Below are positions 63,558 through 64,000 of a DNA stretch of 64,000 bases, piece after piece. A program made the translations under genes and the position numbers. The notes beneath the pieces were generated by a model. That model searched no databases and was not told the DNA's origin. It saw only the letters and a list, made by a program, of their open reading frames with translations. Position 1 is the stretch's first letter; every line of letters begins with the position of its first letter. Location: NCBI GenBank assembly GCA_965219915.1, contig OZ244794.1:2356001-2420000 (forward strand). The letters run 5' to 3'. This stretch comes from Bin80 sp965219915 (GTDB taxonomy: Bacteria; Bacteroidota; Rhodothermia; Rhodothermales; Bin80).

Positions 63558-64000
63558 CGGTTCTCCAATACAGAAATCAGTTGCTGCATGCCCCATGCCT
63601 CCTGTAAACGAAACGCTCCGATAGCAGTGCGTCGCAGTCTCGTGAGATGCGCCCCTACCCCCAGACTTTGCCCGACATCATGTGCTAATACACGTATATA
63701 GGTACCTTTGCCACATCGTACTCGGAATTGCACATCGGGTCCATCTACATCAAGCACGTCGAAAGCAGATACCGTGACGGTATTTGGTTTACGCAAAACC
63801 GATTCCCCCCGTCTAGCCTTTTTGTAAAGTCGTTCTCCGCCAACCTTGACAGCAGAATACATGGGTGGAATTTGTTTTATCGTTCCGGTATGAGCAGCAC
63901 ACACCGACGCTATTTGCAGAGGGGTGACCATAGCAGTATCTCTGTGCTCAGTAACCTCGGTTTCCGCGTCCATTGAGGGGGTAGTCTCTCCAAGGCGCAT
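63554..64000 (-). CDS. truB: tRNA pseudouridine-55 synthase TruB (partial, N-terminus off the right edge)
   Basis: The C-terminal ~149 residues: 'LGETTPSMDAE' (a conserved mid-family block), 'TGTIKQIPPMYSAVKVGGERLYKKARRGE' and 'RCGKGTYIRVLAHDVGQSLGVGAHLTRLRRTAIGAF'. The N-terminal part with the catalytic Asp lies beyond base 64000. It makes pseudouridine at tRNA position 55. Its stop overlaps ribF, the common truB-ribF-rpsO-pnp gene order. Confidence 0.95.
   Translation of the reverse strand: MRLGETTPSMDAETEVTEHRDTAMVTPLQIASVCAAHTGTIKQIPPMYSAVKVGGERLYKKARRGESVLRKPNTVTVSAFDVLDVDGPDVQFRVRCGKGTYIRVLAHDVGQSLGVGAHLTRLRRTAIGAFRLQEAWGMQQLISVLENR

Noticed and set aside
1..64000. tRNA, rRNA or CRISPR array
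   Set aside because: Scanned the intergenic gaps by eye; no cloverleaf-like, rRNA-like or regularly spaced repeat sequence was seen. A covariance-model scan would be decisive.

Overview
The window looks like a chromosomal segment of a marine-type FCB-group bacterium, probably Rhodothermota/Balneolota or a related Bacteroidota-like lineage. The evidence is one protein with a type IX secretion C-terminal sorting domain (NYPNPFNPST class), Bacteroidota-style catabolic genes (DUF1080, ThuA, sulfatase, LVIVD), many signal-peptide or lipobox proteins, and GC content near 50%. The taxon is inferred; no rRNA or tRNA gene was seen.

Layout. (1) 1-10764, minus strand: a five-gene run consisting of a STAS protein, a small unknown protein, a 2365-residue highly reducing type I polyketide synthase (KS-AT-DH-ER-KR-ACP, no thioesterase), a B12-binding/DUF4070-type radical SAM enzyme, and a thioester reductase cut by the left edge. 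Together they could build, modify and reductively release a long lipid-like chain. (2) 11144-18376: a region of duplication and decay. A broken partial copy of the pgpH-like c-di-AMP phosphodiesterase gene, a secreted Cache-like/T9SS protein and an inactivated IS5-type transposase lie beside the intact pgpH copy. (3) 18392-35271: a sugar/carbohydrate oxidation locus. Two transporters face away from a nine-gene plus-strand array (lipoprotein, creatininase-family hydrolase, unknown secreted protein, DUF1080-ThuA-sugar dehydrogenase-PKD fusion, cytochrome c, two SMP-30 lactonases, HAD phosphatase, cytochrome-containing quinoprotein dehydrogenase). The array converges on a second DUF1080 lipoprotein and a nucleoside-permease-like transporter. 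(4) 35425-44922, minus: LVIVD protein plus DUF305 protein, then a tight run HU, zinc-ribbon/TPR protein, ModA, ModB, TPM-domain protein and a large putative outer-membrane barrel. (5) 45101-64000: mostly housekeeping: ppc (+), an EEP-family hydrolase, moaA, DUF1801, tag, a Gfo/Idh/MocA oxidoreductase (+), guaB, rluB, scpB, scpA, an NAD-sugar epimerase, a sulfatase, an M16 peptidase, pnp, rpsO, ribF and the C-terminal part of truB.

The most unusual parts are the PKS / radical SAM / thioester reductase operon, the ThuA domain split by a repeat-containing insertion inside a four-part fusion, and the decayed pgpH duplicate whose inactivating changes can be read directly. No CRISPR array, prophage, tRNA or rRNA was found. 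All functions are read from motifs and family knowledge; no database search was run.
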